Of a stretch of 22,647 bases of DNA, positions 21,992 to 22,647 are shown piece after piece. The DNA is taken from the IMG/VR virus record IMGVR_UViG_3300028711_000002, positions 1 through 22,647 of that record. One strand, written 5' to 3'. A model generated the notes under the pieces. The model saw only the letters and a list, made by a program, of their open reading frames with translations, was not told the DNA's origin and made no database searches. Position 1 is the stretch's first letter. Each line of letters opens with the position of its first letter. The translations under genes were made by a program, and so were the position numbers. Source of the DNA: a virus.

Positions 21992-22437
21992 TGCTCTCCT
22001 CCGAACGCTTTCAGGTAGCGCCATCCCTGCGGTGCCGGCGCGCCTGTCTTGGCTCCCTCTTCACGCAGGCGGATACCGAAGAACAGATCGCGCCGCTCCA
22101 TCGCCGTCTTGAACGAGTGACACGCACCGCGGGGGCCGATCGGTCCGGGCGCGCCGCAGAGTCCTTGTCCATTCTCATAGCTCCAGTCATCAGCACTAGG
22201 CTTCCGGGGGATCACATGATCCGCATGGGTGCTCGGCACCGCGCCACATCCACGGCAAATGGGATCTCGCGAGAGAATGTCCTTACGCCATTCCCGCTGT
22301 TGAGCACCAAGACCTCGCGCAGTGCTCGATCCTCGCTGACGCTCGCGCGCACGTTGATGCTCGGGACAAGGCCCGCCCGTCGAAGGATTCGGGCAGTACG
22401 GACTCGCCGAACAGGTCTTCAGTGGCGCGCACGCCAT
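21988..22437 (-). CDS. HNH endonuclease associated with packaging
   Basis: A 149-residue protein starting MACAPLKTCSASPYCPNPST at an ATG that shares one base with the previous TGA (TGATG). A Cys-rich start (CSASPYCPN, 'GGPCPEHQ') is followed by the nuclease: 'CRGCGA', then 'STHADHVIPRKPSADDWSYE' with the HNH first His, 'NGQGLC', and 'CHSFKTAMERRDL'. The two Cys pairs probably hold a structural zinc. HNH enzymes next to terminase genes are needed for cos-end cutting in HK97-like phages; that role is plausible here. A start 45 codons upstream would overlap the neighbour and is rejected. Confidence 0.88.
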   Translation of the reverse strand: MACAPLKTCSASPYCPNPSTGGPCPEHQRARERQRGSSTARGLGAQQREWRKDILSRDPICRGCGAVPSTHADHVIPRKPSADDWSYENGQGLCGAPGPIGPRGACHSFKTAMERRDLFFGIRLREEGAKTGAPAPQGWRYLKAFGGEQ

Positions 22438-22647
22438 CAGCTGCTCGCCTTCGGCACAACGGTCACATAGATGTAGCCGGACGTTGGGAACACCGCCGGC
22501 CCGCCCGAGAGCCCCGTGACGGTGAACTGCCCGTAGTAGACGCCTGGCGTATCGCTGTCCACACCCGCCCATAGGTATTTCACCATGCCAGCAACTGCGC
22601 TCACGATCACCACCGGTGCCGCATTCACCTTCACGGCGCCCGTGCGC
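22437..22647 (-). CDS. Ig-like phage structural protein, C-terminal part (runs off right edge)
   Basis: The last 69 residues of a gene that begins outside the window. The frame is open to the edge, and a GTG at 22634 is internal because the preceding residues (RTGAV) continue the same strand. The pattern 'GMVKYLWAGVDSDTPGVYYG', 'QFTVTGLSGGPAVFPTSGYI' and 'YVTVVP' matches the beta-sandwich with '.Y.w...Dt.tpG.Y...f......g....fP..gy..v.v' seen in small proteins of phage head-tail regions and in BppU-like N-terminal domains. The exact role is uncertain. Confidence 0.6.
   Translation of the reverse strand, partial: RTGAVKVNAAPVVIVSAVAGMVKYLWAGVDSDTPGVYYGQFTVTGLSGGPAVFPTSGYIYVTVVPKASS

Noticed and set aside
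21988-22572. Longer start for the right-hand HNH protein
   Set aside because: The extra 45 residues overlay the Ig-like gene and the TGATG junction gives a clean start.
1-22647. tRNA genes, CRISPR arrays, insertion sequences, att sites
   Set aside because: I looked for cloverleaf-like segments, regularly spaced repeats, transposase motifs and long terminal repeats and saw none; a covariance-model search would be decisive for tRNA.

Overview
The window is a continuous stretch of the late (packaging, head, tail and lysis) region of a tailed phage or prophage with an HK97-type head and a siphophage-like long tail. Almost every gene lies on the minus strand, so the map is read from right to left. 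DNA is GC-rich with GC-rich third positions, which fits a phage of a high-GC bacterium. The secreted protein ends its signal peptide in a Gly-Gln pair and some lysis proteins are rich in 'DSL' motifs; this reminds me of Gemmatimonadota, but that is a weak inference. No integrase, repressor or replication gene is present, so lifestyle cannot be decided.

Layout from right to left: the end of an Ig-like structural gene (22437-22647), an HNH endonuclease (21988-22437), a gp6/phiE125 gp8-like head-tail adaptor (21368-21991), small and large terminase (20876-21268, 19092-20879), a two-helix membrane protein (18892-19095), HK97-type portal (17269-18891), S49 prohead protease (16360-17265), major capsid protein (14840-16156), a probable decoration protein (14324-14800), head-closure, gp10-like and tail-terminator proteins (12931-14245), a small repeat-bearing protein (12729-12920), tail tube (11793-12725), two tail-assembly-chaperone ORFs (10975-11660), a second HNH endonuclease with zinc fingers (10295-10978), tape measure (8934-10283), a distal tail protein (8075-8932), a jelly-roll/fibre-like protein (6818-8074) and a 1274-residue tail-tip protein ending in a polyglycine domain (2997-6821). 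The far left (1-2163) is a compact set of small genes, four or five of them membrane proteins, with a DUF5675 protein and a Fis-type HTH protein: the likely lysis cassette.

The one exception to strand polarity is a two-gene plus-strand cassette (2350-2984) between tail tip and lysis genes: a basic 44-residue protein translationally coupled to a secreted HExxH metallopeptidase. It looks like a moron (cargo) insertion. A good minus-strand terminator sits beyond it at 2178-2224, so late transcription would run antisense through the cassette.

Most neighbouring genes overlap by 1-4 bases (ATGA, GTGA, TGATG, TAATG), implying tight translational coupling. At a few junctions the expected start is a near-cognate codon (ATA at 1852, CTG at 10978) or is missing (tape measure). 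The HNH gene at 10295-10978 appears to have inserted into the 5' end of the tape-measure gene: removing 671 nt between two CGACC repeats restores an in-frame tape-measure N terminus overlapping the chaperone stop. The noncoding DNA is limited to short spacers, several of which hold strong hairpins around the capsid, decoration and chaperone genes.
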